From contig PMBC01000060.1 in the NCBI GenBank assembly GCA_003152835.1, positions 8,333 to 69,770 on the forward strand: a stretch of DNA of 61,438 nucleotides, written 5' to 3'. The DNA is from Bacteroidales bacterium. Lineage in GTDB: Bacteria; Bacteroidota; Bacteroidia; Bacteroidales; VadinHA17. The position numbers and the translations under genes are program-made. The notes under the pieces are model-generated. The model searched no databases and was not told the DNA's origin. It saw nothing but the letters and a program-made list of their open reading frames with translations. Below, in pieces: positions 17,815-27,526 of the stretch; positions within the stretch are counted from its first letter, which is position 1; every line of letters starts with the position of its first letter.

Positions 17815-18207
17815 ATGGCAATCTCTCAAAGAAATAAAATCAGTGTCAACTTCAGCTCGGTTGGAATGACCGACGTTGTATTCAACCTGCTGATCTTCTT
17901 CATGCTTACTTCGACCCTTGTACATCCGTATGCGTTGAAGCTGCTGCTGCCAAGCGGAGGGACACAGACATCTGCAAAACCACAGACAACGGTTTCCATA
18001 TCGGCCGACCAGAAGTATTATATTGAACAGCAGCCTGTAACTCTGGCTGAACTGGAAGCTGCCCTGAAACAAAAGCTTGGAAGCGCCCCGGATACATATA
18101 TTGCTTTGCACGCAGACAAAAGTGTTCCCTTTGAAACCGTAGTTAGTGTTTTAAATATTGCTCAGAAAAATAATTATAAACTGATAATTGCAACCTCACC
18201 CAAATAA
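17815..18207 (+). CDS. ExbD/TolR-family biopolymer transport protein
   Basis: 130 residues: a short cytoplasmic N-terminus, one membrane helix (about 18-40) carrying the conserved proton-relay Asp20 in GMTDVVFNLLIFFML, and a periplasmic domain ending in NIAQKNNYKLIIATSPK. It follows the ExbB-like gene by 1 base and precedes the TonB-like gene by 13 bases, so the three should form one energy-transducing complex. Only one ExbD copy is present, whereas many Bacteroidota operons have two. Confidence 0.92.
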   Translation: MAISQRNKISVNFSSVGMTDVVFNLLIFFMLTSTLVHPYALKLLLPSGGTQTSAKPQTTVSISADQKYYIEQQPVTLAELEAALKQKLGSAPDTYIALHADKSVPFETVVSVLNIAQKNNYKLIIATSPK

Positions 18208-18220
18208 GGATTTGCGAAAA

Positions 18221-19081
18221 ATGCCCTCGGAAAGGGTCACGGGGATAGTCGGAACAACACTGATCTATATTGTTGTTTTTGCGCTTCTTACGCTTTTCGG
18301 GTTCTCTATGCCAGTAATTCCTCCTCCAGAAGAAGGCATACTTGTAAACTTCGGAACTGATGAAACAGGATTTGGAATGATTGAACCATCTCCACCAGCC
18401 AATAAGGTAGAGGCTTCCGCCCCTGCCCCGGCTGTATCAATAAAAAAATCCAATGAAGAACCGCTTCTGACACAGAATAATGAGGAAGCCCCTGTTGTAA
18501 AGAAAGTTGACCCGGAAGCTGCTAAAAAGCGTCTTGAAAAAATCGAAGCCGATAAGAAACACCGGGAAGAACTTGAGGCAGAAAAGGTAAGAAAGGTACA
18601 GGAAGAAACTGAAAAGAAGAGAATCGAAGCTGAAGAGAAGCGCCAGTCTGATATAATGAACCGTACTAAGAATGCACTGGCAAACTCCAAGAATGCAGGT
18701 ACAAATTCTACCAGTGAAGGGATCGCAGGCGGCACCGGGAACCAGGGAGTTCCTACTGGCTCCGTTGAATCAAAAAATCGTGGAGACGGAAGCGGGCCTG
18801 GTAACGGCGGTGTTTCATACAACCTCCAGGGTCGGGGATTTCAGAAACTTCCCCTGCCTAAATATGACTATCAGGGTGAAGGAAGGGTTGTAGTCGAAGT
18901 AAGCGTTGACAGATCAGGGAAAGTAATCCAGGCTGTTCCCGGAATAAAAGGATCAAGTACACTTGATGAATATCTGCTCAAGGTTGCCAAAGATGCTGCC
19001 ATGGAAGCACAATTCCAGGTTAAAGCTGATGCACCTGTGGTTCAAAAGGGTACAATAACCTACATTTTTATTCTGAAATAA
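18221..19081 (+). CDS. TonB-like energy transducer
   Basis: A 286-residue protein with an N-terminal membrane anchor (about 8-30), a Pro/Ala/Glu spacer, a long Lys/Glu-rich probable coiled coil (about 95-155), a Gly/Asn/Ser-rich flexible linker and a C-terminal TonB domain (EGRVVVEVSVDRSGKV ... TITYIFILK). It would span the periplasm and energise outer-membrane transporters using ExbB-ExbD. The ATG at 18221 is chosen; a TTG 33 bases upstream would overlap exbD. The long charged coil resembles TolA as much as TonB, so a TolA-like envelope role is an alternative. Confidence 0.85.
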   Translation: MPSERVTGIVGTTLIYIVVFALLTLFGFSMPVIPPPEEGILVNFGTDETGFGMIEPSPPANKVEASAPAPAVSIKKSNEEPLLTQNNEEAPVVKKVDPEAAKKRLEKIEADKKHREELEAEKVRKVQEETEKKRIEAEEKRQSDIMNRTKNALANSKNAGTNSTSEGIAGGTGNQGVPTGSVESKNRGDGSGPGNGGVSYNLQGRGFQKLPLPKYDYQGEGRVVVEVSVDRSGKVIQAVPGIKGSSTLDEYLLKVAKDAAMEAQFQVKADAPVVQKGTITYIFILK

Positions 19082-19087
19082 TCACAT

Positions 19088-19477
19088 TCAGCTTTTCCTC
19101 GAGAAAAGCTCTTTGATAGCCGTATTAAGACTGTCAATAAGGTTATTATCCTTTATGATATAATCATCGATGCCTTTCCGCGCAAGTTCAAGAACGATCT
19201 CGCCCTTTTCCTGTCCTGAAAGCATTATAACAGGAATATCAGGCTTGACTTTCTTTATTTCATCAAAAACCTCCATGCCGTTCATTGATATTCCATTCTC
19301 CTTTACAAAGAGGTAGTCAAGAATAATGAGGTCAGGGTTCTTATGCAATGCTGCAAGGCAATCCTCCCCGGATTCAAATGCTTCCATTAAATAACCCTCG
19401 GCAGAAAACCTCTTTACAACCAGCATGTTAATAAATGGATCATCATCAACGATAAATATTCTTTTTTGATTATTCAT
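19088..19477 (-). CDS. Stand-alone response-regulator receiver protein
   Basis: 129 residues forming one receiver domain with no output domain. The acidic pocket is DDD at 11-13, the phospho-acceptor is Asp54 in LIILDY, the switch Ser is in IPVIMLSGQ, and the conserved Lys is in DDYIIKDN. The loop after Asp54 (LFVKENGISMNGMEVF) is a few residues longer than usual. Such CheY-like proteins signal by protein contact. There is no kinase beside it; the hybrid kinase at 57.7 kb is the only one in the window. Confidence 0.88.
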   Translation of the reverse strand: MNNQKRIFIVDDDPFINMLVVKRFSAEGYLMEAFESGEDCLAALHKNPDLIILDYLFVKENGISMNGMEVFDEIKKVKPDIPVIMLSGQEKGEIVLELARKGIDDYIIKDNNLIDSLNTAIKELFSRKS

Positions 19478-19559
19478 TTCAGGGATTTAATAATTCGATC
19501 AACTACAAAGTTAAATAAATTAAATCTTCAATTATCAAATATTTCTGGCTCTGACTTTT

Positions 19560-20840
19560 TCACATTGAGTACAGAGGAAATGATTTCATCATCTTAACTA
19601 CTTTTTCTCCAACGCCTGCTATTACCTTTTCATCATCAATACTGGAGATAACTTCGTCAATGAGGTCAACAATTATCCCCATATGCTCTTCCTTCATCCC
19701 CCTTGTGGTAATAGCGGGTGTGCCAACTCTAAGGCCTGAAGTGAGGAACGGAGACCTGCTGTCGAAGGGCACCATATTCTTGTTAACCGTTATGTGTGAC
19801 CTGACGAGTGTATTTTCCACTTTTTTTCCGGTAATCTCAGGGAATTTCACCCTGAGATCGATCAGCATCAGATGATTATCTGTTCCGTCAGAAATAACCT
19901 TATAACCTTTCTGCATAAAAGCGTCAGCCATTACGGCCGCATTTGATTTGACCCTTTTCTGGTAATCCTTGAATGCCGGATCTAGAGCTTCTGCAAAAGA
20001 CACAGCTTTAGAGGCGATAATATGTTCAAGCGGTCCACCCTGTACTCCAGGGAATACGGCTGAATTGATGAGGGACGACATCATTTTCACTTCTCCCTTC
20101 GGGGTTGTGATACCCCATGGATTAACAAAATCCCTGCCCATTAGTATTATCCCTCCGCGAGGTCCTCTCAATGTTTTATGGGTAGTTGAAGTTACCACAT
20201 GTGCATATTTTAAAGGATTCTTAAGCAATCCTGCAGCAATAAGTCCTGCCGGATGAGCCATATCGACCATAAAGTAGGCACCGGTCATATCGGCGATCTT
20301 CCTCATTCTTTCGTAATCCCACTCGCGCGAGTATGCTGAAGCACCACCAATAATTAGCTTTGGCTTCTCTTTAAGTGCGATCTCTTCCATCATATCATAA
20401 TCGACCAGCCCTGTCTCTTCCCTGACACTATAAGCCACTGGCCGATAAAGGATGCCTGATGAATTGACCGGAGAACCATGTGAAAGGTGCCCGCCATGAG
20501 CCAGGTTTAATCCCATAAAAGTATCACCAGGTTTAAGAAAAGTCATTAAAACGGCCATGTTAGCCTGAGCTCCTGAGTGAGGCTGAACATTAGCATATTC
20601 TGCTCCGAAAAGCAGCTTCAGCCTGTCGATTGCCAGCTGTTCTGACTGGTCTACTATTTCACAGCCGCCGTAATAGCGGGCTCCGGGATAGCCTTCAGCA
20701 TATTTGTTTGTCATAACCGATCCCATAGCCTCAAGGACCTGGGGACTTACAAAATTTTCAGAAGCGATAAGCTCAATGCCATTCAATTGTCTCTGGCGTT
20801 CCTTTTCAATAAGGTCAAAAATCAAAGTATCCTTTTTCAT
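19560..20840 (-). CDS. glyA: Serine hydroxymethyltransferase
   Basis: Interconverts serine and glycine while charging tetrahydrofolate with a one-carbon unit. The 426-residue enzyme shows [33 protein letters not shown] and the PLP lysine K222 in [13 protein letters not shown]. Length and motifs match the family throughout. It is preceded 11 bases upstream, on the same strand, by a small ORF resembling the start of a ClC channel. Confidence 0.97.
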   Translation of the reverse strand: MKKDTLIFDLIEKERQRQLNGIELIASENFVSPQVLEAMGSVMTNKYAEGYPGARYYGGCEIVDQSEQLAIDRLKLLFGAEYANVQPHSGAQANMAVLMTFLKPGDTFMGLNLAHGGHLSHGSPVNSSGILYRPVAYSVREETGLVDYDMMEEIALKEKPKLIIGGASAYSREWDYERMRKIADMTGAYFMVDMAHPAGLIAAGLLKNPLKYAHVVTSTTHKTLRGPRGGIILMGRDFVNPWGITTPKGEVKMMSSLINSAVFPGVQGGPLEHIIASKAVSFAEALDPAFKDYQKRVKSNAAVMADAFMQKGYKVISDGTDNHLMLIDLRVKFPEITGKKVENTLVRSHITVNKNMVPFDSRSPFLTSGLRVGTPAITTRGMKEEHMGIIVDLIDEVISSIDDEKVIAGVGEKVVKMMKSFPLYSM

Positions 20841-20851
20841 ATTATAAATTT

Positions 20852-20992
20852 TTATATTTTATTCTTAAGGATCGCTGCTGCCAAGGCACTCAGCAAACCC
20901 ACAACCAGGCTAAGGATGTAAACTAGCTTTACCTGATCAATATCTTCAATGCGCGGATGTAAAACTTTTCTGAGAAACCTGTTCGTGAACAT
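20852..20992 (-). pseudogene. Small single-helix ORF resembling the N-terminus of a ClC chloride channel
   Basis: A 46-codon frame ending 11 bases before glyA. After a basic start, residues about 19-46 ([27 protein letters not shown]) form one membrane helix whose pattern L-S-x-x-V-G-L-L-S-x-L-A-A-x-x-L-K matches the first transmembrane helix of Bacteroidota ClC-type channels, which then continue for over 400 residues. Here a stop follows at once. It could be a deletion remnant or a genuine small membrane protein; sequence alone cannot decide. Confidence 0.4.
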
Positions 20993-21096
20993 AATTATGC
21001 AAATATAAAAACATTACCAATCTATCGCCTTTTTTTATTTAAGTTTGTCCCGGGTGCCGAAGATCCTAAAATGATTTACCCATTACCTGACAGAGA

Positions 21097-22344
21097 ATGA
21101 TAAAGTTCAGCAAATTCAGCCTGGATAACGGATTACGGGTTCTTGTCCATGAGGACAGGTCTACGCCGCTGGTTGCCATGAACCTGCTTTACAATGTCGG
21201 GTCAAGAGATGAGGATCCTTCAAAAACCGGACTGGCGCATCTCTTTGAACACCTGATGTTCGGAGGTACACCTGAAATTCCCGACTTCGATACGCCGTTA
21301 CAGCTTGCAGGAGGTGAAAACAATGCATTTACCAACTCCGACATTACCAACTTCTATATTACTGTACCGGCAGATAATATTGAAACTGCATTCTGGCTTG
21401 AGTCCGACAGGATGAATTGCCTGGACTTCAGCAAAAAAAGCCTTGAAGCACAGAAAAACGTAGTGGTGGAAGAATTCAACCAGCGTTATCTGAACTATCC
21501 CTACGGTGATTCAATCCTTTACCTTAAGCCTCTGGCCTATAAGATACATCCATACCGCTGGACAACAATTGGAATGGATCCTTCGCACATAAGGAGTGCA
21601 ACTCTCAGCAGCGTCAGGGATTTCTTCTATTCTCACTATGCACCAAATAATGCTATACTGACCTTGGTTGGAAAAATTACACCTCAGAGGGCTCTGAAAC
21701 TGGCTGAAAAATGGTTTGGGAATATTGAATGCCGGAATATAGCCAAAAGACAACTGCCTGCAGAACCGGAACAGACTGAAGAGAGGATCCGGGTTGTTGA
21801 ACGAGACGTGTCTGCTTCGGCAATATACAAGGCATGGCATATAACAGCTGCCAGGAAAGAGGGTTTTTATCCGTGTGATCTTATTACAGATATTCTTGCA
21901 GGAGGGGAATCAGGAAGACTATCTGTGAAGCTTATTAAAAGGAAGAAGCTCTTTAGTGAAATAGATGCATTTATTACCGCAGATATCGATCCGGGGCTTT
22001 TAATCCTGCACGGGAAACTCATGAAAGAAGCCGACTTACCGGAAGCAAATAATTCTATTAATGAAGTAATCGATGAATTAAAGAATAAGTATGTCCCGGC
22101 CCGGGAGATGGAAAAAGTAAAAAACAAATATGAGTCATCAGTAATTTACGAAAATACAAGCATCCTGAATAAGGCAATGAATCTTGCATATTTTGAGCAT
22201 CTTGGCAACCCGGATCTGATTAATTACGAGGCTGATCTTTACCGGAAAACTGATAAGCACATGGTAATTGAGACTGCCCGTAAATACCTGACCATTTCAA
22301 ATTGCAGCACTCTTTATTACAAATCAAAAAGAAAAGAGCGATGA
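21097..22344 (+). CDS. M16-family zinc peptidase, catalytic subunit
   Basis: 415 residues of the M16 (insulinase/pitrilysin-like) clan. The inverted zinc motif HxxEH is intact: H48-L-F-E51-H52 in GLAHLFEHLMFGG, with the third ligand Glu in NVVVEEFNQRY. The C-terminal half lacks the Arg/Tyr substrate-binding pair typical of M16B partners. The next gene supplies that pair but lacks the zinc site, and starts with an ATGA overlap, so the two should form one heterodimeric peptidase. There is no signal peptide. Confidence 0.92.
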   Translation: MIKFSKFSLDNGLRVLVHEDRSTPLVAMNLLYNVGSRDEDPSKTGLAHLFEHLMFGGTPEIPDFDTPLQLAGGENNAFTNSDITNFYITVPADNIETAFWLESDRMNCLDFSKKSLEAQKNVVVEEFNQRYLNYPYGDSILYLKPLAYKIHPYRWTTIGMDPSHIRSATLSSVRDFFYSHYAPNNAILTLVGKITPQRALKLAEKWFGNIECRNIAKRQLPAEPEQTEERIRVVERDVSASAIYKAWHITAARKEGFYPCDLITDILAGGESGRLSVKLIKRKKLFSEIDAFITADIDPGLLILHGKLMKEADLPEANNSINEVIDELKNKYVPAREMEKVKNKYESSVIYENTSILNKAMNLAYFEHLGNPDLINYEADLYRKTDKHMVIETARKYLTISNCSTLYYKSKRKER

Positions 22345-23618
22345 GCGAAAGGCGACAAATGGGGAAACCGCTTATAAGACCGGTAAATACGGGCATAATA
22401 CCAGAACCTGTCTTGATCTTTCTTAAGAACGGGATTCCTGTCTACCTTATAGATTCGGGGACAGAGGATATAGAGAGGATTGAATTTACCTTTGGAGCAG
22501 GTAACGTCTTTGAAGACAAGCCCCTCCTTTCTTCAACAACCAATCTTATGTTAACCGAGGGAACAGAGAAGTATAAATCAAACCGGATCAACAATCTGCT
22601 CGATACCTGGAGCGCATTTTATCATCCTTTCACTGAAAGAGACCGGGCAGGCATAGTAATATACTTTATGAACAGGCATATTGAAAAAATCCTTGACATC
22701 GCCGGGGAAATAATTTTCCATCCTGTTTTCCCGGATGCAGAGTTAAAACTTCTGATGAAGAAGAGATACCGCAAATTCCTGGTTGAAGAAGATAAAGTTT
22801 ACCGGCTTGCAGCAAATCAGTTTTTTGAATCGATCTTCGGTAATCAGCATCCTTACGGCAGGCAGACACTTCCGGAGGACTTCGGCAATCTGGACAGCAC
22901 ACTTCTCAGGGATTTTCATGCATCATTTTACAGGCCTGAGAATATGGCGATTTTCGTTTCCGGGAAGATCCATAATGATATCTCCTTCCTGTTGAATAAG
23001 TATTTTGGAGAAATTTTCGTTCCTCCGGCACCTGCGAAAAAGTCTGCCTTATTTCTTTCCCGACAAAAGGAGAGATTTATCCATATCGAAAAGAAAGGAG
23101 CATTGCAAAGTGCAATAAGAATCGGATCACCATCAATAAATAAAAGGCATGAAGATTACCAGGGATTAAAAGTGCTAAATGTGATCCTGGGTGGTTATTT
23201 CGGCTCGCGACTTATGAAAAATATAAGGGAAGACAAAGGTTATACATATGGAATAAGCTCCTCAGTGATCTCACTCAATCTCACTGGATTCACATCAATT
23301 TCTACTGAAGTGAGCAATAAATTTACTCAAAATGCTATCGACGAAATATATAAGGAGATAAAACGTTTACAATCTGAATCTGTAAATAAGGAGGAGTTGT
23401 CTGTTGTCAGGAATTACATGCTGGGTGAACTGGTCCGCATGTTTGATGGTCCGTTTGCATCAGCTGAAAGTTTCAGATCGGCATGGGAATTCGGTTTTGA
23501 TAATTCTTATTACCGGAGGTTTGCCGACAGAATAAAATCAATTGAATCCGATGAACTAAAAACCCTGACGCAGAAGTACTATAATATTGATGATTTATAT
23601 GAAGTAACTGCAGGATGA
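22341..23618 (+). CDS. M16-family peptidase-like partner lacking the zinc motif
   Basis: 425 residues with the M16 fold but no HxxEH (the corresponding stretch reads LLSSTTNLMLTEGTEKY). Its C-terminal domain keeps the substrate-binding segment LMKNIREDKGYTYGISS with the Arg and Tyr that complete the active site of a catalytic partner in two-subunit M16B enzymes. The ATG at 22341 overlaps the upstream stop (ATGA); an upstream in-frame start is ignored. The next gene starts with another 4-base overlap. Confidence 0.88.
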   Translation: MSERRQMGKPLIRPVNTGIIPEPVLIFLKNGIPVYLIDSGTEDIERIEFTFGAGNVFEDKPLLSSTTNLMLTEGTEKYKSNRINNLLDTWSAFYHPFTERDRAGIVIYFMNRHIEKILDIAGEIIFHPVFPDAELKLLMKKRYRKFLVEEDKVYRLAANQFFESIFGNQHPYGRQTLPEDFGNLDSTLLRDFHASFYRPENMAIFVSGKIHNDISFLLNKYFGEIFVPPAPAKKSALFLSRQKERFIHIEKKGALQSAIRIGSPSINKRHEDYQGLKVLNVILGGYFGSRLMKNIREDKGYTYGISSSVISLNLTGFTSISTEVSNKFTQNAIDEIYKEIKRLQSESVNKEELSVVRNYMLGELVRMFDGPFASAESFRSAWEFGFDNSYYRRFADRIKSIESDELKTLTQKYYNIDDLYEVTAG

Positions 23619-25108
23619 GAATGAGAAGACATATCAGGTCAGCTTTTCCGGTCATTCTTGCAATGAATTCAATCCTTGCTTATGCACAAAAGGATTGCAC
23701 AGTACCTGTCACACCACTTTTCAACTTAGTTTCTGTTCAGCCGGAGACGGGATCTGCAGAGTTAAACTGGAGCCCGAGCCCATCGACTGATATTGCAGCT
23801 TATATAATTTATAATCATAATACAGGTTATTGGTTAACTATTGATACTCTGTGGGATCCGGGAGCTACAAACTACCTATACAATTCCTCCGGGACAAAAT
23901 ATTTCAGCGAATCGTATGTTGCCGCTGCTTATAGGATTGGCAAATGCACCAGCCCATATTCGAATATTCTGAGCACTATGTACTGCACCTCCGAAATTGA
24001 TACCTGCAAAAAGCAGATAAGCATAAGTTGGAACAGGTATACCGGGTATCCTTTAAAAGTACTTGAGTACAGGATACTTGTTTCAAAAAACGGATCACCA
24101 CTTGCAGAGATGTATACAACCGACTCACTTTCCAGCAGTTTTACACTTTCGGATTTTGAAACTGACACAAAATATTGTTTCGCAGTAAGGGCTGAGCTTG
24201 AAGGAGGAGTTGTTTCCAATTCCAATAAAAGCTGTCTTGATACAAAAATGCAACGGCCTCCGCAATGGATAAATGCCGATTATGCGACTGTTACGGATGC
24301 CGGGAAAATAGATCTCTCGTTTACCTTTGATCAGTTGTCGGGAATAAATAGTTTTTCTCTTGAAAGAAAGACAGGGGCTATGGGAAGTTTCCAGCCTGTT
24401 GCTGCACTTAATTCGGGATCAGGTTCTTTGAATTATACTGACAACAGTGCTGATATAAATAAGGTTAATTACTATAGGATTGCGGCAATTAATAACTGCA
24501 GCCTGCCTGCAATTTATTCAAACACAGCCTCAAATATTGTTCTTATGCTTAACCGGAATCAGAACACTATTAACCTGCAATGGAATCCGTACAGGCAATG
24601 GAACGGGATCGCAGGTTCAAACAGGCTGCTGACAGAAACCGGAAACGGAACAACAGAAAACATAGAGATTCCGGCCGGCGATACTCTTTTAAATATCGAT
24701 TATTCAGACCTGATGTACAAGGTATCTGGAAGTGAGGTTTGTTTCACGATTGAAGCAGATGAAGTATCAAATCCATATGGAGCCACAGGTATCAGCCTTT
24801 CAAACAGGGTATGCACTCCGGTTACTGAAAGAATAAGTGTACCAAATACATTTACTCCTGACCATAACCTGGTAAATGACACTTTCAGGCCAGTGTTATC
24901 CTTTTCCCCTTCAACTTACAAACTTGTTATTACTGATCTTAAGAGGCGAACACTCTTCGAGACTTCAGATTACTCTGAAGAATGGGATGGAACGACAAAC
25001 GGGAAAGCTCTTCCGGAGGGAGTATACCTGTGGTTTCTCAAAGTAATAACACCATCAGGCAAAACCATAGCAAAAACCGGAACAGTGAATATTATTTTCA
25101 ATCACTGA
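23615..25108 (+). CDS. Secreted protein with fibronectin type III-like domains and a type B T9SS sorting domain
   Basis: 497 residues. An N-terminal signal peptide (ending near AYAQ) leads to tandem FN3-like domains (about 30-400; for example GSAELNWSPSPSTDIAAYIIY and KQISISWNRYTGYPLKVLEYRILV). The last 90 residues (VPNTFTPDHNLVNDTFRP ... EEWDGTTNGKALPEGVYLWFLKVITPSGK) are the gliding-motility-associated C-terminal domain used as a type B signal for the type IX secretion system. The protein should be delivered to the cell surface. It begins with a 4-base overlap with the M16 partner gene, an unusual operon companion. Confidence 0.85.
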   Translation: MRMRRHIRSAFPVILAMNSILAYAQKDCTVPVTPLFNLVSVQPETGSAELNWSPSPSTDIAAYIIYNHNTGYWLTIDTLWDPGATNYLYNSSGTKYFSESYVAAAYRIGKCTSPYSNILSTMYCTSEIDTCKKQISISWNRYTGYPLKVLEYRILVSKNGSPLAEMYTTDSLSSSFTLSDFETDTKYCFAVRAELEGGVVSNSNKSCLDTKMQRPPQWINADYATVTDAGKIDLSFTFDQLSGINSFSLERKTGAMGSFQPVAALNSGSGSLNYTDNSADINKVNYYRIAAINNCSLPAIYSNTASNIVLMLNRNQNTINLQWNPYRQWNGIAGSNRLLTETGNGTTENIEIPAGDTLLNIDYSDLMYKVSGSEVCFTIEADEVSNPYGATGISLSNRVCTPVTERISVPNTFTPDHNLVNDTFRPVLSFSPSTYKLVITDLKRRTLFETSDYSEEWDGTTNGKALPEGVYLWFLKVITPSGKTIAKTGTVNIIFNH

Positions 25109-25162
25109 TAAATACGATGTTCCCAACCTTGTTTTGCTCATTCAACTTTAAATGAATAAAGC

Positions 25163-25170
25163 TATATTTG
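25163..25170 (+). promoter_or_regulatory. Candidate -7 element of the rel promoter
   Basis: TATATTTG matches the Bacteroidota -7 consensus TAnnTTTG exactly and lies 32 bases before the rel start codon. The -33 position at 19-base spacing reads ATTC, a weak match. Confidence 0.45.
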
Positions 25171-25202
25171 TATTCTGGACAGAAATGTGGCGTTAATATT
25201 TT

Positions 25203-27449
25203 ATGGGGAATAAAGATATTTTTGATGAGGAGGACAAAAAGTTAATTCAGTCCCAATATGATTCGCTGGTCAGCAATCTTCTGAGGTGCAATAAACCCGG
25301 CGACAGGGAGCAGATCGAGAAGGCATTCAAAATTGCCAATGAAGCTCACTGGAATATGCGCCGAAAATCCGGGGAACCTTACATAATTCATCCCATTGCC
25401 GTCGCAAAAATAGTAAACCAGGAGATCGGCCTTGGAGCTAAGTCTATAACTGCTGCACTGCTCCATGATGTTGTTGAGGATACTGATTATACTCTTGAGG
25501 ATGTTGAGAGGGATTTTGGTCCCAAAATTGCCTCGATGATTGACGGCCTTACAAAGATATCAGGCACTTACAACAAGGAAAATTCATCCTCGCTTCAGGC
25601 TGAAAACTTCAGAAAAATGCTTCTGACTCTTTCAGATGACCTGAGGGTTATCCTTATTAAAATTGCTGACCGGCTGCATAACATGCGGACACTTGATTCC
25701 ATGCCCGAGCATAAGAAGATGAAGGTTGCCGGTGAGACCATTTTCCTTTATGCTCCCCTGGCTCACAGGCTGGGTCTTTATGCAATCAAGAGTGAGCTTG
25801 AAGACCTGAGTTTTAAGTTTCGCCAGCCTCAGATTTATGAAGAGATAGCTGCCAAGCTTAAACACAGCGAGAGAAAAAATATCGCCCTGATAAATAAATT
25901 TTCTCTGCCTATTATAGATAAGCTTTCGAATGCAGGTCTTAAATTTGATATCAGCGGCCGCCCGAAATCGATATTCTCCATATGGAAGAAAATGCAATCA
26001 AAAAACGTCCCTTTCGAAGAGATTTATGACGTGCTCGCCATAAGGATCGTTTTTGAACCTGCAACCGGGATCCCGGAAAAAACCCAATGCTGGAATATCT
26101 ATTCGATGATAACCGATACTTACCTTCCAAAACCTGACAGGCTCCGTGACTGGATAAGCCGTCCGAAACCGAACGGGTACGAAGCTTTGCACCTGACTGT
26201 AATGGGACCAGAGGGGAAATGGGTTGAAGTGCAGATCAGGAGTAAAAGGATGGATGAAATTGCAGAAAGAGGATATGCCGCTCACTGGAAGTATAAGGGT
26301 GATGGCGACCAGGAGAGCGAACTTGACAAATGGATTAAGAAGATCCGCATCATGCTTGAAAACCCCCTTGCAGATCCGATCGAATTCCTCGATGAGTTTA
26401 AAATGAATCTCTTTTCTTCGGAAATAATGGTTTTCACCCCTAAGGGAACGCTCGTCAGTCTTCCAAAAGGCGCTTCAGCCCTGGACTTTGCATATGAGAT
26501 ACATACTGAGATCGGCGATAAAGCAATCGGGGCCAAAATAAATTACAAGCTGAATCCATTAAATGCCGTACTAATGAGCGGCGACCAGGTAGAGATCATC
26601 ACATCAGATATTGCGAAGCCGGAAAAGGAATGGCTCTCTTTCGTCAGAACTTCAAAGGCCAAGGAAGCTATTAAGGATGCTCTTAAGACAGAGACTACAA
26701 GCCGGATTCAAAAGGGTTTGGAGATTCTGGAGGAAAAGCTTAAGGAGCTCAACGTAACTCCCAGTGCGGAAGTTCTTAAAAAGCTTCTTCTTGCATATGA
26801 TGTACTTTATAAGGACGAACTTTATTCCGGAATTGAGCTTGGAACTATCAACCTTGATAATCTTAAAAAAATTGTCCGTAAGAACGCATCAAAGAATTTG
26901 ATTAAGTACTGGGAATTAAAACTTATAGGTTCCAAGAAGGAAACCAGGGATGCTCCTGTTACGCCTGAAAAAATTGACACCAGTGTTCCCTTCCTGCTTC
27001 GGGAGAATGTCGAAAATGCAGAGCACTCATACGAAATTGCTGCCTGCTGCAATCCGATTCCGGGTGATGAGGTCATAGGTTATCGTTCTCCTGAAGGGCC
27101 AATTGTTATTCACAAACCTAAATGCCCTGTTGCCATCAGGATAATGTCGAATGAAGGGAACAGGATCATCGCAGTAAAGTGGGCCATGCATAAACTTGTA
27201 TCTTTTCTTGCAAGGATAAGCATGACAGGAATCGACAGGATTGGACTTGTCAATGAAATAACAACCATTATTTCATCCGAGCTTAAAGTCAATATGACCA
27301 ATATTAGCATCTCGGTTAAGGACGGGATATTTGAGGGTACGATCGATATTTATGTACACCATACTAAAGACCTTAACAATCTGATACTGAAGATATCAAA
27401 TATCAAAGGCATCGAAAATGTCAAGAGGGTTGAAGATTTCTCAAAATGA
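25203..27449 (+). CDS. Bifunctional (p)ppGpp synthetase/hydrolase, RelA/SpoT family
   Basis: 748 residues, long RSH type. Domains in order: HD hydrolase (about 35-190) with metal ligands H63 and H88-D89 and the E92-D93 pair in LLHDVVEDTD; RelA_SpoT synthetase (about 235-370) with IYDVLAIRIVFE, KPNGYEALHLTV and EVQIRSKRMDEIAERG; TGS (about 400-460, VFTPKGTLVSLPKGASALDFAY); a helical region with a conserved-cysteine stretch IAACCNPIPGDEVIGY; C-terminal ACT (about 675-748). Both active sites look intact, so it should make and degrade the stringent alarmone. It is followed by fur. Confidence 0.95.
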   Translation: MGNKDIFDEEDKKLIQSQYDSLVSNLLRCNKPGDREQIEKAFKIANEAHWNMRRKSGEPYIIHPIAVAKIVNQEIGLGAKSITAALLHDVVEDTDYTLEDVERDFGPKIASMIDGLTKISGTYNKENSSSLQAENFRKMLLTLSDDLRVILIKIADRLHNMRTLDSMPEHKKMKVAGETIFLYAPLAHRLGLYAIKSELEDLSFKFRQPQIYEEIAAKLKHSERKNIALINKFSLPIIDKLSNAGLKFDISGRPKSIFSIWKKMQSKNVPFEEIYDVLAIRIVFEPATGIPEKTQCWNIYSMITDTYLPKPDRLRDWISRPKPNGYEALHLTVMGPEGKWVEVQIRSKRMDEIAERGYAAHWKYKGDGDQESELDKWIKKIRIMLENPLADPIEFLDEFKMNLFSSEIMVFTPKGTLVSLPKGASALDFAYEIHTEIGDKAIGAKINYKLNPLNAVLMSGDQVEIITSDIAKPEKEWLSFVRTSKAKEAIKDALKTETTSRIQKGLEILEEKLKELNVTPSAEVLKKLLLAYDVLYKDELYSGIELGTINLDNLKKIVRKNASKNLIKYWELKLIGSKKETRDAPVTPEKIDTSVPFLLRENVENAEHSYEIAACCNPIPGDEVIGYRSPEGPIVIHKPKCPVAIRIMSNEGNRIIAVKWAMHKLVSFLARISMTGIDRIGLVNEITTIISSELKVNMTNISISVKDGIFEGTIDIYVHHTKDLNNLILKISNIKGIENVKRVEDFSK

Positions 27450-27494
27450 TCCGCTGATTATATAGCAACAATCATTTCCTATCTAAAAAATAGC

Positions 27495-27502
27495 TATTTT
27501 TG
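27495..27502 (+). promoter_or_regulatory. Candidate -7 element of the fur promoter
   Basis: TATTTTTG fits the consensus TAnnTTTG and lies 24 bases before the fur start. No -33 TTG is found at the expected distance, so this is a half-match. Confidence 0.35.
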
Positions 27503-27526
27503 TTATTATTTTAAATTAGTCCAGAT

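Noticed and set aside
18265-18822. A 185-codon minus-strand frame opposite the TonB-like gene
   Set aside because: It mirrors the Lys/Glu-rich coil of TonB, giving Ser/Phe-rich nonsense; no family match and no start context.
19090-19110. Inverted repeat AGCTTTTC/GAAAAGCT at the TonB/receiver junction
   Set aside because: It lies in the receiver coding region and lacks a T run on either strand.
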